Shown: positions 35,407-43,644 of the stretch, piece by piece
How positions within the stretch are numbered: position 1 is the first letter of the stretch
How the letters are laid out: each line of letters starts with the position of its first letter
Assembly (NCBI RefSeq): GCF_022819085.1
Contig: NZ_JALHAG010000004.1
Coordinates: 62,001 to 126,000, forward strand
Direction of reading: 5' to 3'
Source: Planococcus ruber
Lineage (GTDB): Bacteria > Bacillota > Bacilli > Bacillales_A > Planococcaceae
DNA: 64,000 bases
Made by a program: the position numbers and the translations under genes
Notes under the pieces: model-generated
Database searches by the model: none
What the model was told of the DNA's origin: nothing
What the model saw: the letters and a program-made list of their open reading frames with translations, nothing else

Positions 35407-35502
35407 ATGCGGACTTACACATTGCTGGAACGTTTTTTATTTCCTTATATTGGGATTAATTCCTATAACTTAGCGAAAACACAACTAAATAAAAGGTGCT
35501 AA
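35407..35502 (+). CDS. Possible 31-residue small protein
   Basis: ATG with AGAGGTGG just upstream, reading MRTYTLLERFLFPYIGINSY and ending LNKRC, then a terminator. Partly hydrophobic. Starting 11 bases after the EamA stop it could be translated from the same mRNA. No homologue recognised; could be chance. Confidence 0.25.
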   Translation: MRTYTLLERFLFPYIGINSYNLAKTQLNKRC

Positions 35503-35523
35503 TGCATATTAAAAAAAGAGTGA

Positions 35524-35560
35524 AATCTGACCTGAACCTCAGATCTTTTTTTATTGAATT
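35524..35560 (+). terminator. Intrinsic terminator after the GNAT/EamA cluster
   Basis: AATCTGA / TCAGATC with seven T. Confidence 0.75.
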
Positions 35561-35668
35561 AGTTACAAAAACAGGTTTAAAAGATAACAGAAAAGTGTAT
35601 ACATAGTTGGGAGTTATGAAACGCATCACAGATGAATCTGACATCAGCTGGAAAAGAGGGGTAGCAGA

Positions 35669-36043
35669 ATGTTAAGCAGATATAAGAAATCCTATAGAAA
35701 AATCGCAATGGGCCTTCTCGCTTTGGTTGTGAAAGATAAAGAATTGAGAAGTCTTCAGCAATTAATCGATCTGTATGAAAGCGATCCGCTTTATCAATTA
35801 TATATTTGGAAAGAAAACGAAAAAATCGTCGGATTGATCGGCGTGGCCAAAGAAGCCAATGAGTTTAATGTCCAGCATCTATCGATTATCCCTTCGTACG
35901 CAAAAGACGAAATCGCCGAAAAGATGCTTGCGAGCCTGCAGGAGATTTCCCGGTTTGAAAAAATGAGAATTGCGAATGAAGCTGACGAGGAATCATTGCC
36001 TGTATCAAAAGGAATCGCATCTATGGAACAAGCCATTTCGTAA
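35669..36043 (+). CDS. ribT: RibT-like GNAT protein, outside any rib operon
   Basis: 124 residues, the same length as B. subtilis RibT, and the opening MLSRYKKSYRKIAMGLLAL and YQLYIWKENEKIVGLIGV match that family from memory. The usual acetyl-CoA pyrophosphate loop (HRHQGIG-type) is replaced by YAKDEIA, so catalysis is doubtful. RibT is normally the last gene of the riboflavin operon; no rib genes are near. ATG after AAAGAGGGG. Own terminator. Confidence 0.65.
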   Translation: MLSRYKKSYRKIAMGLLALVVKDKELRSLQQLIDLYESDPLYQLYIWKENEKIVGLIGVAKEANEFNVQHLSIIPSYAKDEIAEKMLASLQEISRFEKMRIANEADEESLPVSKGIASMEQAIS

Positions 36044-36049
36044 ACGATC

Positions 36050-36091
36050 AAACTTCAGATGGAATCAAATGATTCCATCTGAAGTTTTTTT
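36050..36091 (+). terminator. Intrinsic terminator after ribT-like gene
   Basis: AACTTCAGATGGAATCA / TGATTCCATCTGAAGTT with seven T; a perfect 17-bp stem. Confidence 0.92.
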
Positions 36092-36134
36092 CGTTCTTGC
36101 AATCCCTATTCTTGTTTCTTTATAAAAAGAAGGC

Positions 36135-36162
36135 TTGACTTGTAAAAAAGACATGATAAGAT
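36135..36162 (+). promoter_or_regulatory. Sigma-A promoter of the T-box/nhaC unit
   Basis: TTGACT, 16 bases, TAAGAT. Transcription would start near 36169, just before the T-box. Confidence 0.75.
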
Positions 36163-36189
36163 TTAAAGAAATTAGAAATCGATAGAACT

Positions 36190-36397
36190 TGTTGAATGAT
36201 GAAAAAGTAGTTTGATTGTGTGCAGCCAAAAGAGACTGGACGGCAGGTGGAAGTCCAGGCAGCAAATCAAATGAATTACGCCATCTGTATTTTTCAGCAA
36301 ACAATGAAGTGGATGCGTCGATGGAAGCGAGGCATCAAATTGGGTGGTAACGCGGAGAAAACCTTCGTCCCTTTATAGGGATGGAAGGTTTTTTTGT
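36190..36397 (+). promoter_or_regulatory. T-box riboswitch, probably tRNA-Tyr responsive
   Basis: Stem I features (AAAAAGTAG, then AGAGAC and GGTGGAAGTCC), a specifier region GAATTACGCC with TAC (Tyr) at 36277-36279, the conserved T-box GGGTGGTAACGCG at 36342-36354, and a terminator AACCTTCGTCCC / GGGATGGAAGGTT with T-run. The UGGU of the T-box bulge pairs with an ACCA tRNA end, as for tRNA-Tyr. It accounts for the gene-free stretch before nhaC. Confidence 0.88.
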
Positions 36398-36438
36398 TTG
36401 GATAAAAGATTGGGTTTCAGGAAAGGGAGTCGTGAAGA

Positions 36439-37824
36439 ATGTTTCAGATTAAAGCAGTGATTTCACCAAATTTTAAAGAGGCGATTGCGCTAACGGCTCT
36501 GGTTGTGGCAATCATCAGTGTGAGCATTATCCGGTTTGAGGCAGCGCCGCACATGCCCATTCTCTTTTCAATTTTTTTATTGATTTGCTACGGGCTGGCA
36601 AAGAAAGTGCCTTACCGTGAACTGGAAAAAGGGCTGGTAGAAGGTGCCGGAGCCGGAATGGGCGCAGCCTTCCTATTCTTTCTCATCGGCATTTTAATCA
36701 GCAGCTGGATGATGAGCGGTACAATTCCGACTTTGATCTATGCAGGGTTTAACCTTGTCACCCCGTTATTCTTTTTTGCCATCGTTTTTGTTGTGACGTC
36801 TCTCATTGGGCTGTCAATCGGCAGTTCATTGACGACGGTCGCAACAGTGGGCGTCGCTTTTATCGGGATCGCAGGAGCGATGGATTTATCTCTGGCGATC
36901 ACGGCAGGCGCAATCGTGTCCGGTGCTTTCTTCGGAGATAAGATGTCTCCGCTTTCCGACACGACGAATCTGGCGGCTTCCATTGTGGGCACCGATTTAT
37001 TCGAGCACATCCGGAATATGGGCTGGACGACTATTCCGGCATTTGTTCTAAGCTTTATTTTCTTTGCCGTCTTATCGCCAAGTGTGGAATTGAAAGATAC
37101 AGCAAATATTGAACTCTTCAAAAGTGGCCTGCAAGAGACCGGATTGATCCATTGGTATGCTTTGCTGCCGCTCATCTTGTTGGTATTCCTAACTTTAGCA
37201 AAAGTGCCCGCCTTGTTGACATTGGCCATCAGCTCGATCAGTGCCGTCGGCTTGTCTTTCGTTCATCAAAGCATCCCGTTTTCTGGCGTGCTCGGAACTT
37301 TATTCGGCGGCTACGTGTCTAATACAGGGATTGAAGAAATTGATGCTCTGCTCACACGCGGCGGTATGCAGAGCATGTTCTTTACCATCGGGCTTGTGCT
37401 TCTTGCGCTCAGCATGGGTGGAATGCTCTTCAAGCTGGGAATCATCCAGTGTTTGCTGGCCAAAATAGAAAGCTTGTTAAAAAAAGTGGCTTCCGTTGTC
37501 GCGGCATCTGCTTTAACGGCCATTGGCGTCAATATTTTAATCGGAGAACAGTACTTGTCGATTCTATTGACGGGGCAGGCTTTTCAAGGAGCCTATGCCA
37601 AACTTGGCTTAGCTGGTAAAAACTTGAGCCGCGTCATGGAAGACGCCGGGACCGTTGTGAATCCGCTGGTGCCATGGAGTGTATGCGGCATTTTCATTAC
37701 ATCCGTGCTCGGAATTTCTACGCTCGCGTACCTGCCGTTTGCTTTTTTCTGCCTGCTTTCCCCGATCTTAACGGTCTTGTTCGGCTTTACCAATAAAACA
37801 CTGACCTATGTGGATAAGGCTTGA
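36439..37824 (+). CDS. nhaC: NhaC-family antiporter, predicted amino-acid (tyrosine-linked) transporter
   Basis: 461 residues with about 11-12 membrane segments. NhaC features: GAGAGMGAAFLFFLIGILIS near residue 70, SSLTTVATVGVAFIG near 130, GDKMSPLSDTTNLAASI near 173, GEQYLSILLTG near 370. Annotated families call it Na+/H+ antiporter, but the upstream T-box shows expression is raised when an aminoacyl-tRNA (probably Tyr) runs short, so tyrosine or a related compound is the likelier cargo. ATG after AAAGGGAG. Confidence 0.85.
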   Translation: MFQIKAVISPNFKEAIALTALVVAIISVSIIRFEAAPHMPILFSIFLLICYGLAKKVPYRELEKGLVEGAGAGMGAAFLFFLIGILISSWMMSGTIPTLIYAGFNLVTPLFFFAIVFVVTSLIGLSIGSSLTTVATVGVAFIGIAGAMDLSLAITAGAIVSGAFFGDKMSPLSDTTNLAASIVGTDLFEHIRNMGWTTIPAFVLSFIFFAVLSPSVELKDTANIELFKSGLQETGLIHWYALLPLILLVFLTLAKVPALLTLAISSISAVGLSFVHQSIPFSGVLGTLFGGYVSNTGIEEIDALLTRGGMQSMFFTIGLVLLALSMGGMLFKLGIIQCLLAKIESLLKKVASVVAASALTAIGVNILIGEQYLSILLTGQAFQGAYAKLGLAGKNLSRVMEDAGTVVNPLVPWSVCGIFITSVLGISTLAYLPFAFFCLLSPILTVLFGFTNKTLTYVDKA

Positions 37825-37922
37825 TTTTTAAAAGAGGGAAAAGTATCAGGAATTTAAAGGGAAAGTTATAATGGAAAAATAGTCAGCTTTTATCACATCA
37901 ATTAGTATCGGAGGAGCTTTTT

Positions 37923-38261
37923 ATGAACGAACTGCCGATTTGCCCTAAGTGCAATTCTCCTTATACATATGAAGACGGTAATTTGTTAGTCTGTCCGGAA
38001 TGCAGCCATGAATGGAATCCGGCTGCCGAAAGTGAAGAGACAGACGAACCGAAAGTCAAAGACGCCAATGGCAATTTACTGGCGGATGGGGATTCTGTTA
38101 CGGTTATTAAGGATTTGAAGGTGAAGGGAAGTTCTTCTGTTTTAAAAATAGGGACGAAAGTGAAAAATATCCGCCTTGTTGAAGGGGGCCATAATATCGA
38201 TTGCAAAATTGATGGCTTCGGGCCGATGAAGCTGAAATCAGAGTTCGTGAAAAAAGGATAA
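37923..38261 (+). CDS. yjdM: PhnA/YjdM-family zinc-ribbon protein
   Basis: 112 residues. Two zinc-ribbon CxxC pairs ([10 protein letters not shown] and [10 protein letters not shown]) and the family's C-terminal domain ([34 protein letters not shown]). The old PhnA name is misleading: this family is not the phosphonoacetate hydrolase. Function unknown. ATG after GGAGGAG. Followed closely by an alpha/beta hydrolase gene. Confidence 0.92.
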   Translation: MNELPICPKCNSPYTYEDGNLLVCPECSHEWNPAAESEETDEPKVKDANGNLLADGDSVTVIKDLKVKGSSSVLKIGTKVKNIRLVEGGHNIDCKIDGFGPMKLKSEFVKKG

Positions 38262-38289
38262 AAGGCATATGAAAGAAAGGGGAGTTTCA

Positions 38290-39018
38290 ATGTATTGGAC
38301 AGACAGATGGGCAGAAGCAAATGGTGTGAAATTGCACTATATGGAAACCGCTATTTTTGATGATATGATGACTCCTTTAGTCTACGTGCCGGGGGCCTTA
38401 AACCAAGCAGAACAAGCGACTGAGCTATTGGGCTATTTCGAAGACAGAAGACGGATCAGCATGAGTTTGAGAGGGCGAGGCAAAAGCGAAGCGCCACACT
38501 CAGGCTATGCATTCAAAGACCATGTTGCAGATATTGAAGCAGTCGTTGGGAGAAGCGGAGTAAAAGAATATTGCCTTCTCGCATATTCGATGGGCGTTCC
38601 TTATGCCATCGATTTTGCTGCAGAAAATCCTCATTTAAAAGGGATGATCCTTTGCGATTATCCTGCAAAATATCCATCCATTCCCGAACAATGGGTGAAC
38701 CGGGTAAGAGCCAGTGGTTTTGTCCCTCAAGAAAATTCCCATGTACCGAATGCGATCCAGCAAGAATCTGTTTCGCTCAGCTTAGAAGAGCAATTGGCAA
38801 AAATTGATATTCCGGTTTTGGTCATTAGAGGCGAAAAAGAAGGCTCCCTGTTAAAAGAAAGCGACGTGGAATTTTTCCAAAAGCATTTAAAAGATGTCCG
38901 AATCATGACCGTAAAAGACGCTGGCCATGAACTTTGGGAACCCGATAAGGAAAACTTCATTCGGCTTATTGCCGGATTTTTAAAATGGCTGGACAAAAAA
39001 GAAAAATTTCTAGGATAG
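38290..39018 (+). CDS. Alpha/beta hydrolase
   Basis: 242 residues. Nucleophile elbow AYSMGVP near residue 98, oxyanion strand LVYVPGAL near 33, likely acid in RGEKEGSLLKESD near 186 and His in DAGHELWEPD near 213. ATG chosen after AAAGGGGAG, 28 bases after yjdM, so likely co-transcribed. Substrate unknown. Confidence 0.82.
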   Translation: MYWTDRWAEANGVKLHYMETAIFDDMMTPLVYVPGALNQAEQATELLGYFEDRRRISMSLRGRGKSEAPHSGYAFKDHVADIEAVVGRSGVKEYCLLAYSMGVPYAIDFAAENPHLKGMILCDYPAKYPSIPEQWVNRVRASGFVPQENSHVPNAIQQESVSLSLEEQLAKIDIPVLVIRGEKEGSLLKESDVEFFQKHLKDVRIMTVKDAGHELWEPDKENFIRLIAGFLKWLDKKEKFLG

Positions 39019-39019
39019 G

Positions 39020-39057
39020 AAGAAGCGGATGATTTAAACGAATCATCCGCTTCTTTA
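39020..39057 (+). terminator. Intrinsic terminator after the alpha/beta hydrolase
   Basis: AGAAGCGGATGATT / AATCATCCGCTTCTT with T-rich tail. Confidence 0.88.
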
Positions 39058-39102
39058 CGTTTCCAAAGTTATTAGACAAATATTCAAAGACTGTTCATTT
39101 TC

Positions 39103-39129
39103 TGAAACTTTTCTGCCAAGTTGTTCGTA
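39103..39129 (+). promoter_or_regulatory. ECF-type promoter (sigma-W-like)
   Basis: TGAAACTTTTC, overall 17 bases between TGAAAC and CGTA, then CGTATATA. Very close to the sigma-W-type consensus except for a spacer one base longer. The same AAAC-N17-CGT layout occurs ahead of the ECF sigma gene at 3605. Confidence 0.65.
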
Positions 39130-39205
39130 TATACTAATAGGAAATACATCGAACATAGGAAAGATTTCATGCGTATACATAAGCTATAAAGAGAGGAGAG
39201 GCGTT

Positions 39206-39547
39206 GTGAAACGTACTTGGGGATGGATTTTGGGAATTGTCTTGTTTAGCGGCTTGTTTTTTTACTTTACCACCTTCTTTTCCTACGAGGCATCATCGGC
39301 CGCGCTTTCAGGATTTCCCGTACCGAAAAGCGCAAAGCTGACCGAAGAAAATGAAGCGGCGAAATTATACGAATGGAGCCGGGCTTCTGAGGAAAAAGGA
39401 ATTCCTTTTGGCTATGAAGTGGTGTTAAAAGCGAACGGCTGGGAAAAAGGTTCGAGGCAAGGTGCTTCTGTACGCTACACGAAAGGCGAAGAACAAATAG
39501 ATGTCATTTCTGCCTCGAATCGTTTGATCTTGATCCGCATTCAATAA
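39206..39547 (+). CDS. Small membrane-anchored protein of unknown function
   Basis: 113 residues. An N-terminal membrane segment (WGWILGIVLFSGLFFYFTTF, about residues 5-24) without a clear signal-peptidase site, then a soluble, probably extracytoplasmic domain of about 85 residues (SGFPVPKSAKLTEE; GYEVVLKANGWEKG; EEQIDVISASNRLIL). No family recognised. GTG after AGAGGAGAGG. The ECF-type promoter suggests a cell-envelope stress role. Confidence 0.7.
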   Translation: MKRTWGWILGIVLFSGLFFYFTTFFSYEASSAALSGFPVPKSAKLTEENEAAKLYEWSRASEEKGIPFGYEVVLKANGWEKGSRQGASVRYTKGEEQIDVISASNRLILIRIQ

Positions 39548-39572
39548 ACGGCTATCCAGCCAAATGAAAAGC

Positions 39573-39605
39573 TGTATCCAGAAATTCTGGATACAGCTTG
39601 ATTCG
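39573..39605. terminator. Bidirectional terminator between the membrane protein and usp genes
   Basis: GCTGTATCCAG / CTGGATACAGC, with T-rich flank on the minus strand. Confidence 0.8.
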
Positions 39606-39607
39606 GT

Positions 39608-40195
39608 TTATCGGCGCCCGATATCCGATCCGACATCCGGTTTTTGCGGATCTTGGAGCGGTGTTTTATCGCCGACAATATAATCAGTGGGGCTATTGCT
39701 TTCCAATTCATCGCTTGTACGGTAGGTGCTGGCATCGATATCGTCGTCTTCGGTATCTTCTGTCCGTACGACCAATACGTCGCATTTAGCAGAACGTACG
39801 ATATGCTCGGATACGCTGCCGATCAAGAAACGTTCGACTGCATTCAATCCAGTAGCTCCGCAAATGATTAAATCTGCAGTTACTTTTCTGGCAAGTTCCC
39901 GGGAAATCATGGTTTTCGGAGAACCGTAGTCGACCAAAATGTTAACTTTTTCAACGCCTGCTGCCTGTGCTTCTTTTTTATAGCCGCCAAGCAAATCTTC
40001 TGCAAACTTTTGGGCGCGATCTGCAATGGATCGGTCGTAAGCTTCAATCGCTGCAAATGAACGAGTGTCGATGATGTTCACTAAGTTCAATGTGGCGTGG
40101 TTCCGCTTGGCAATGCCGACTGATTTTTTAAATGCCCATTCTGCTTCTTTGGAGCCGTCAACTGCTACTAAAATTTGTGAATATTTCAGTGTCAT
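39608..40195 (-). CDS. Universal stress protein with acidic C-terminal tail
   Basis: 195 residues. Residues 1-146 are a standard UspA domain: ILVAVDGSKEAEWAF start and ATP-binding GATGLNAVERFLIGSVS near 115. The last 45-50 residues (EDTEDDDIDASTYRTSDE and onward) are an acidic, probably disordered tail not seen in ordinary 140-150-residue Usp proteins. ATG after AAGGAGG. Divergent from ald. Confidence 0.88.
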   Translation of the reverse strand: MTLKYSQILVAVDGSKEAEWAFKKSVGIAKRNHATLNLVNIIDTRSFAAIEAYDRSIADRAQKFAEDLLGGYKKEAQAAGVEKVNILVDYGSPKTMISRELARKVTADLIICGATGLNAVERFLIGSVSEHIVRSAKCDVLVVRTEDTEDDDIDASTYRTSDELESNSPTDYIVGDKTPLQDPQKPDVGSDIGRR

Positions 40196-40310
40196 ATTGC
40201 ATTCCTCCTTGTCTATATTGTTTAATTTCGCTAGAGCTGGAGAGAAATCCTTCTTTTAAAACAGAAAATGTACGAGAAAAAATGGATAAATTGTGAAGCA
40301 GACGCTTTCG

Positions 40311-40325
40311 TACAATAACATTGTA
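40311..40325. promoter_or_regulatory. Inverted repeat upstream of ald
   Basis: TACAAT-AAC-ATTGTA, a perfect 6-bp inverted repeat. It could be an operator overlapping a -10 box (TACAAT). Nothing else convincing was seen between 40196 and 40482. Confidence 0.3.
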
Positions 40326-40482
40326 AATGGATGAATTAAGAAATCTCTTCCGTTATGAAGAATAATCCAAAAAGATGCATGAAAGCCGGCAAAAGGGTAA
40401 TACAGTTAATGAAGGCGGGAAACGCCCGGCCATTTATTTAATAGAAGCATGTAAACGGAATTTATAAATAGGAGGGTTTGTT

Positions 40483-41598
40483 ATGCGAATAGGCATACCG
40501 AAAGAAATTAAGAATAATGAAAACCGGGTAGCGATGACACCGGCTGGCGTGGTCAATTTAGCAGTGCACGGCCATGAAGTCGTGATCGAAACGGATGCAG
40601 GAACAGGTTCCGGGTTTACAGATGCGGATTATGAAGTGGCTGGAGCCCAAATTGTCCAATCAGCCGAAGAAGCATGGGCGCAAGAAATGGTCATGAAAGT
40701 GAAGGAGCCGACTCCGGAAGAATATGGATATTTTAGAGAGGGCTTGATTCTCTTTACGTATCTGCATCTTGCGCCGGAACCTGAATTGACACAAGCGATG
40801 CTGCAGGCAAAAGTGACAGGCATTGCCTATGAAACGGTGCAGCTGCCAAATAACTCTTTGCCATTGCTGACGCCAATGAGCGAAGTCGCGGGCAAAATGT
40901 CGACGCAGATCGGCGCGCAATTTCTTGAAAAGATTCATGGAGGCGGCGGCATTCTTCTCGGCGGCATCCCCGGAGTTTCAAGGGGTAAAGTAGCGATCAT
41001 CGGCGGCGGAGTGGCCGGGACCAATGCAGCGAAAGTGGCCGTTGGCATGGGTGCAAGTGTGACGATCCTCGATTTAAATCCTGACCGTCTTCGCCAATTG
41101 GATGACTTATTTGGAACTGATGTCCAAACCATGATTTCCAATCCGATGAACATTGCGGATTCAGTGAAAGAAGCGGATCTTGTTGTCGGTGCTGTGTTGA
41201 TTCCTGGAGCCAAAGCGCCAAAACTGGTGACGGAAGAAATGATTCAATCGATGAAACCGGGATCGGTAGTGGTGGATATTGCGATTGACCAAGGCGGTAT
41301 ATTCGAGACAAGTGATCGAATCACCACCCATGACAACCCAACGTATATGAAGCACGGCGTCGTTCATTACGCCGTGGCCAATATGCCGGGAGCGGTGCCG
41401 AGAACTTCCACTATAGGACTGACGAATGTCACGGTGCCCTATGCCGTGCAAATAGCGAATAAAGGCTTTGAAAAAGCAATAATGGATAATGAAGCATTAA
41501 AAAAAGGCGTGAACACGTTTAATGGCTTTGTCACTTATAAAGCAGTGGCAGACGATCAAGGTGAAGAGTTTCGGCCGGTCGAAGAATTGATTGGCTAA
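40483..41598 (+). CDS. ald: Alanine dehydrogenase
   Basis: 371 residues, the standard length. [20 protein letters not shown] start; substrate Lys in [11 protein letters not shown] near residue 72; NAD-binding [20 protein letters not shown] near 172; catalytic Asp region [11 protein letters not shown] near 265. It interconverts alanine with pyruvate and ammonia. ATG after AGGAGGG. Single gene; in Bacilli ald allows growth on alanine and supports sporulation, though the window gives no sign of sporulation genes. Confidence 0.97.
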   Translation: MRIGIPKEIKNNENRVAMTPAGVVNLAVHGHEVVIETDAGTGSGFTDADYEVAGAQIVQSAEEAWAQEMVMKVKEPTPEEYGYFREGLILFTYLHLAPEPELTQAMLQAKVTGIAYETVQLPNNSLPLLTPMSEVAGKMSTQIGAQFLEKIHGGGGILLGGIPGVSRGKVAIIGGGVAGTNAAKVAVGMGASVTILDLNPDRLRQLDDLFGTDVQTMISNPMNIADSVKEADLVVGAVLIPGAKAPKLVTEEMIQSMKPGSVVVDIAIDQGGIFETSDRITTHDNPTYMKHGVVHYAVANMPGAVPRTSTIGLTNVTVPYAVQIANKGFEKAIMDNEALKKGVNTFNGFVTYKAVADDQGEEFRPVEELIG

Positions 41599-41602
41599 TT
41601 GA

Positions 41603-41643
41603 AAAGGCGGCCCAGGAAAAATTCCTGGACCGCTTTTTTTTCG
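41603..41643. terminator. Bidirectional terminator between ald and the M24 peptidase gene
   Basis: AAGGCGGCCCAGGAA / TTCCTGGACCGCTTT with long T-run. Confidence 0.88.
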
Positions 41644-41644
41644 T

Positions 41645-42745
41645 TTATGAATGGTGAATGATCTGCAATTCTTTTGGAAACTTCGTTAATACTTCAACGC
41701 CAGTTTCGGTAACAGCGACATCATCTTCGATGCGGACGCCAACTTTTCCAGGCACATATACGCCTGGTTCTAGCGTAAAGACCATCCCTGCTTCCATAAC
41801 CATATTATTGGAGCCGTGAAGCGATGGGAATTCATGGACAGAAATGCCAAGTCCGTGGCCTAGGCGGTGCGTGAAATATTTGCCGTACCCCGCTTTTTCA
41901 ATGACATCGCGGGCAGTCTTGTCCAGTTCAGCAGCTGTTACGCCGGGTTTTACCGCGTTCAATGCAGCTTCTTCGGCTCGTCTGACGATTTCATAGACTT
42001 CTTTTTGCTCTTCGGAAGGTTCGCCAAGGGCAAGTGTCCGAGTAATATCCGAACAATAGCCTTTATGGACGACGCCTAAGTCGAAGAGTACGAGGTCGCC
42101 GCTCTGAAGTTTTCTATCACCGGTCTTGCCGTGGGGAGAAGCCGCTTTAGATCCGGCTAAAACCGTAGTATCGAATGACATATGGGTGACACCGCGTTTT
42201 TTCAGCGCCAGCTCAATTTCGGTCATCAACTCAATTTCGGTGATGCCTTCGCGCAAGTTTTTGGCTGCCACTTCGATTGCGTAATCAGCCAGTGCTGCAG
42301 CTTCTCTTAAGATTTCCAATTCCGCTTCATCTTTGATGACGCGCATCGCGTTGACTTTGTCATCTAAGGCAAAGAAGGACGGATTGCCGAAGAATTCGTT
42401 CAATGCCTCGTAACGGTCCACGGTCATATGGGATTTCTCAATCGCCAATGTACGGATGGAATCCGATTTGGCTGAAGCTGTCCGGTGAAGGGCTTCCATG
42501 GCGTTTTCCGTATCGACATGGCCGATGATATCCCCAGACCAGCCGGCATTTTGTGCATCCGGTATTTCCATTTGCGGACAAATGAGGAACGGTGCCGCAT
42601 CTTTGAAAACCATAACCCCAAGAAGCCGTTCATGCGGATCGCTTTTAAAACCGCTCAAGTAAAATACGTTATCCGGGTTGGTGATAAATGCCGCGTCGAT
42701 TTCCATTTCGTTTAAATAGCTTTGCAATTGCTCAATTTTATTCAT
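41645..42745 (-). CDS. M24-family Xaa-Pro dipeptidase / aminopeptidase P
   Basis: 366 residues. N-terminal creatinase-like domain (1-125), then the pita-bread metalloprotease domain with all five metal ligands: Asp in FDLGVVHKGY and SDITRT (about 219-231), His in HRLGHGLGISVHEFP (about 291), Glu in FTLEPGVYV and in VRIEDDVAVT. It removes X-Pro N-termini from peptides. ATG after AAGGAGGAA. Divergent from ytkL. Confidence 0.92.
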   Translation of the reverse strand: MNKIEQLQSYLNEMEIDAAFITNPDNVFYLSGFKSDPHERLLGVMVFKDAAPFLICPQMEIPDAQNAGWSGDIIGHVDTENAMEALHRTASAKSDSIRTLAIEKSHMTVDRYEALNEFFGNPSFFALDDKVNAMRVIKDEAELEILREAAALADYAIEVAAKNLREGITEIELMTEIELALKKRGVTHMSFDTTVLAGSKAASPHGKTGDRKLQSGDLVLFDLGVVHKGYCSDITRTLALGEPSEEQKEVYEIVRRAEEAALNAVKPGVTAAELDKTARDVIEKAGYGKYFTHRLGHGLGISVHEFPSLHGSNNMVMEAGMVFTLEPGVYVPGKVGVRIEDDVAVTETGVEVLTKFPKELQIIHHS

Positions 42746-42835
42746 ATTTATTCCTCCTTGTCTATGTGTAGCATATCAAAAATCGGGGTATAATACAGCT
42801 TGGAAAGATCGATAATGAGAGCTGGAGGGGATTAA

Positions 42836-43516
42836 ATGAAAGTATCATTTCATGGCCATTCGGTAGTGAAAATTCAAACAGCAGGCAAAGTGATTTTAAT
42901 TGATCCATTCATTTCAGGGAACGCGTTGACGGATCTCGTGGCAAGCGAAGAAAAGCCGGATGTCATTCTTTTGACGCATGCACACAACGACCATGTCGGC
43001 GATACGGTAGAACTTGCGCTGCGGAACAATTCGCAAGTAGTGGCGCCTGTGGAGCTTGCCAATTATTTGGCTGGCCAAGGAGTTGAAACGGTTGGCATGA
43101 ATCTTGGCGGCGCAAAAGAATTCGAGTTCGGCACCGTCAAATACACGAAAGCCTTCCATAGTTCTTCTTATACCACTCCTGAAGGCGATGCCATTTACGG
43201 CGGAATGCCGGCGGGTATCCTTTTTAAAGCGGAAGGGAAGACGATTTACCATGCAGGCGATACTGAAGTGTTCGGCGATATGGAAATCATCGGGAACCGC
43301 AATGAAATAGATTTGGCGTTTGTGCCGATCGGCGATTTTTTCACGATGGGGCCGGACGACGCCGCTTATGCGGTGGAATTGATCAAGCCGAAAACCGTGG
43401 TGCCGATCCATTACAACACGTTTCCGCCAATCAACCAGGATCCTGAATATTTCAAAGGTCTTGTTAAAGGCGCAGAAGTCAAAATTATGCAACCTGGAGA
43501 CGTTATCGACTATTAA
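42836..43516 (+). CDS. ytkL: Metal-dependent hydrolase, UPF0173 (YtkL)
   Basis: 226 residues of the metallo-beta-lactamase fold. Zinc motif [10 protein letters not shown] near residue 46, Asp/His in [11 protein letters not shown] near 139 and [11 protein letters not shown] near 190. Function of UPF0173 proteins is not established; an RNase or detoxifying hydrolase is possible. ATG after GGAGGGG. Order ytkL-ytoI-ytpI-nrnA-dnaE is that of B. subtilis. Confidence 0.9.
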   Translation: MKVSFHGHSVVKIQTAGKVILIDPFISGNALTDLVASEEKPDVILLTHAHNDHVGDTVELALRNNSQVVAPVELANYLAGQGVETVGMNLGGAKEFEFGTVKYTKAFHSSSYTTPEGDAIYGGMPAGILFKAEGKTIYHAGDTEVFGDMEIIGNRNEIDLAFVPIGDFFTMGPDDAAYAVELIKPKTVVPIHYNTFPPINQDPEYFKGLVKGAEVKIMQPGDVIDY

Positions 43517-43524
43517 TTTTCAGC

Positions 43525-43566
43525 AAGGAGTTGTCCCCATTTAGTTAGGGACGACTCTTTTTTATG
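43525..43566 (+). terminator. Intrinsic terminator after ytkL
   Basis: AGGAGTTGTCCC / GGGACGACTCTT with T-run. Confidence 0.8.
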
Positions 43567-43644
43567 GATGCCGGTTCAGTCTGTTTTTTCTATGACTTAT
43601 GATACACTTGGAAGTATAGAATGCGAGAAAGAACAGGTGAAATT

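Noticed and set aside
36439..37824. Plain Na+/H+ antiporter role for the NhaC protein
   Set aside because: Not excluded, but the upstream T-box makes an amino-acid-linked substrate more likely, so the plain label was not used.
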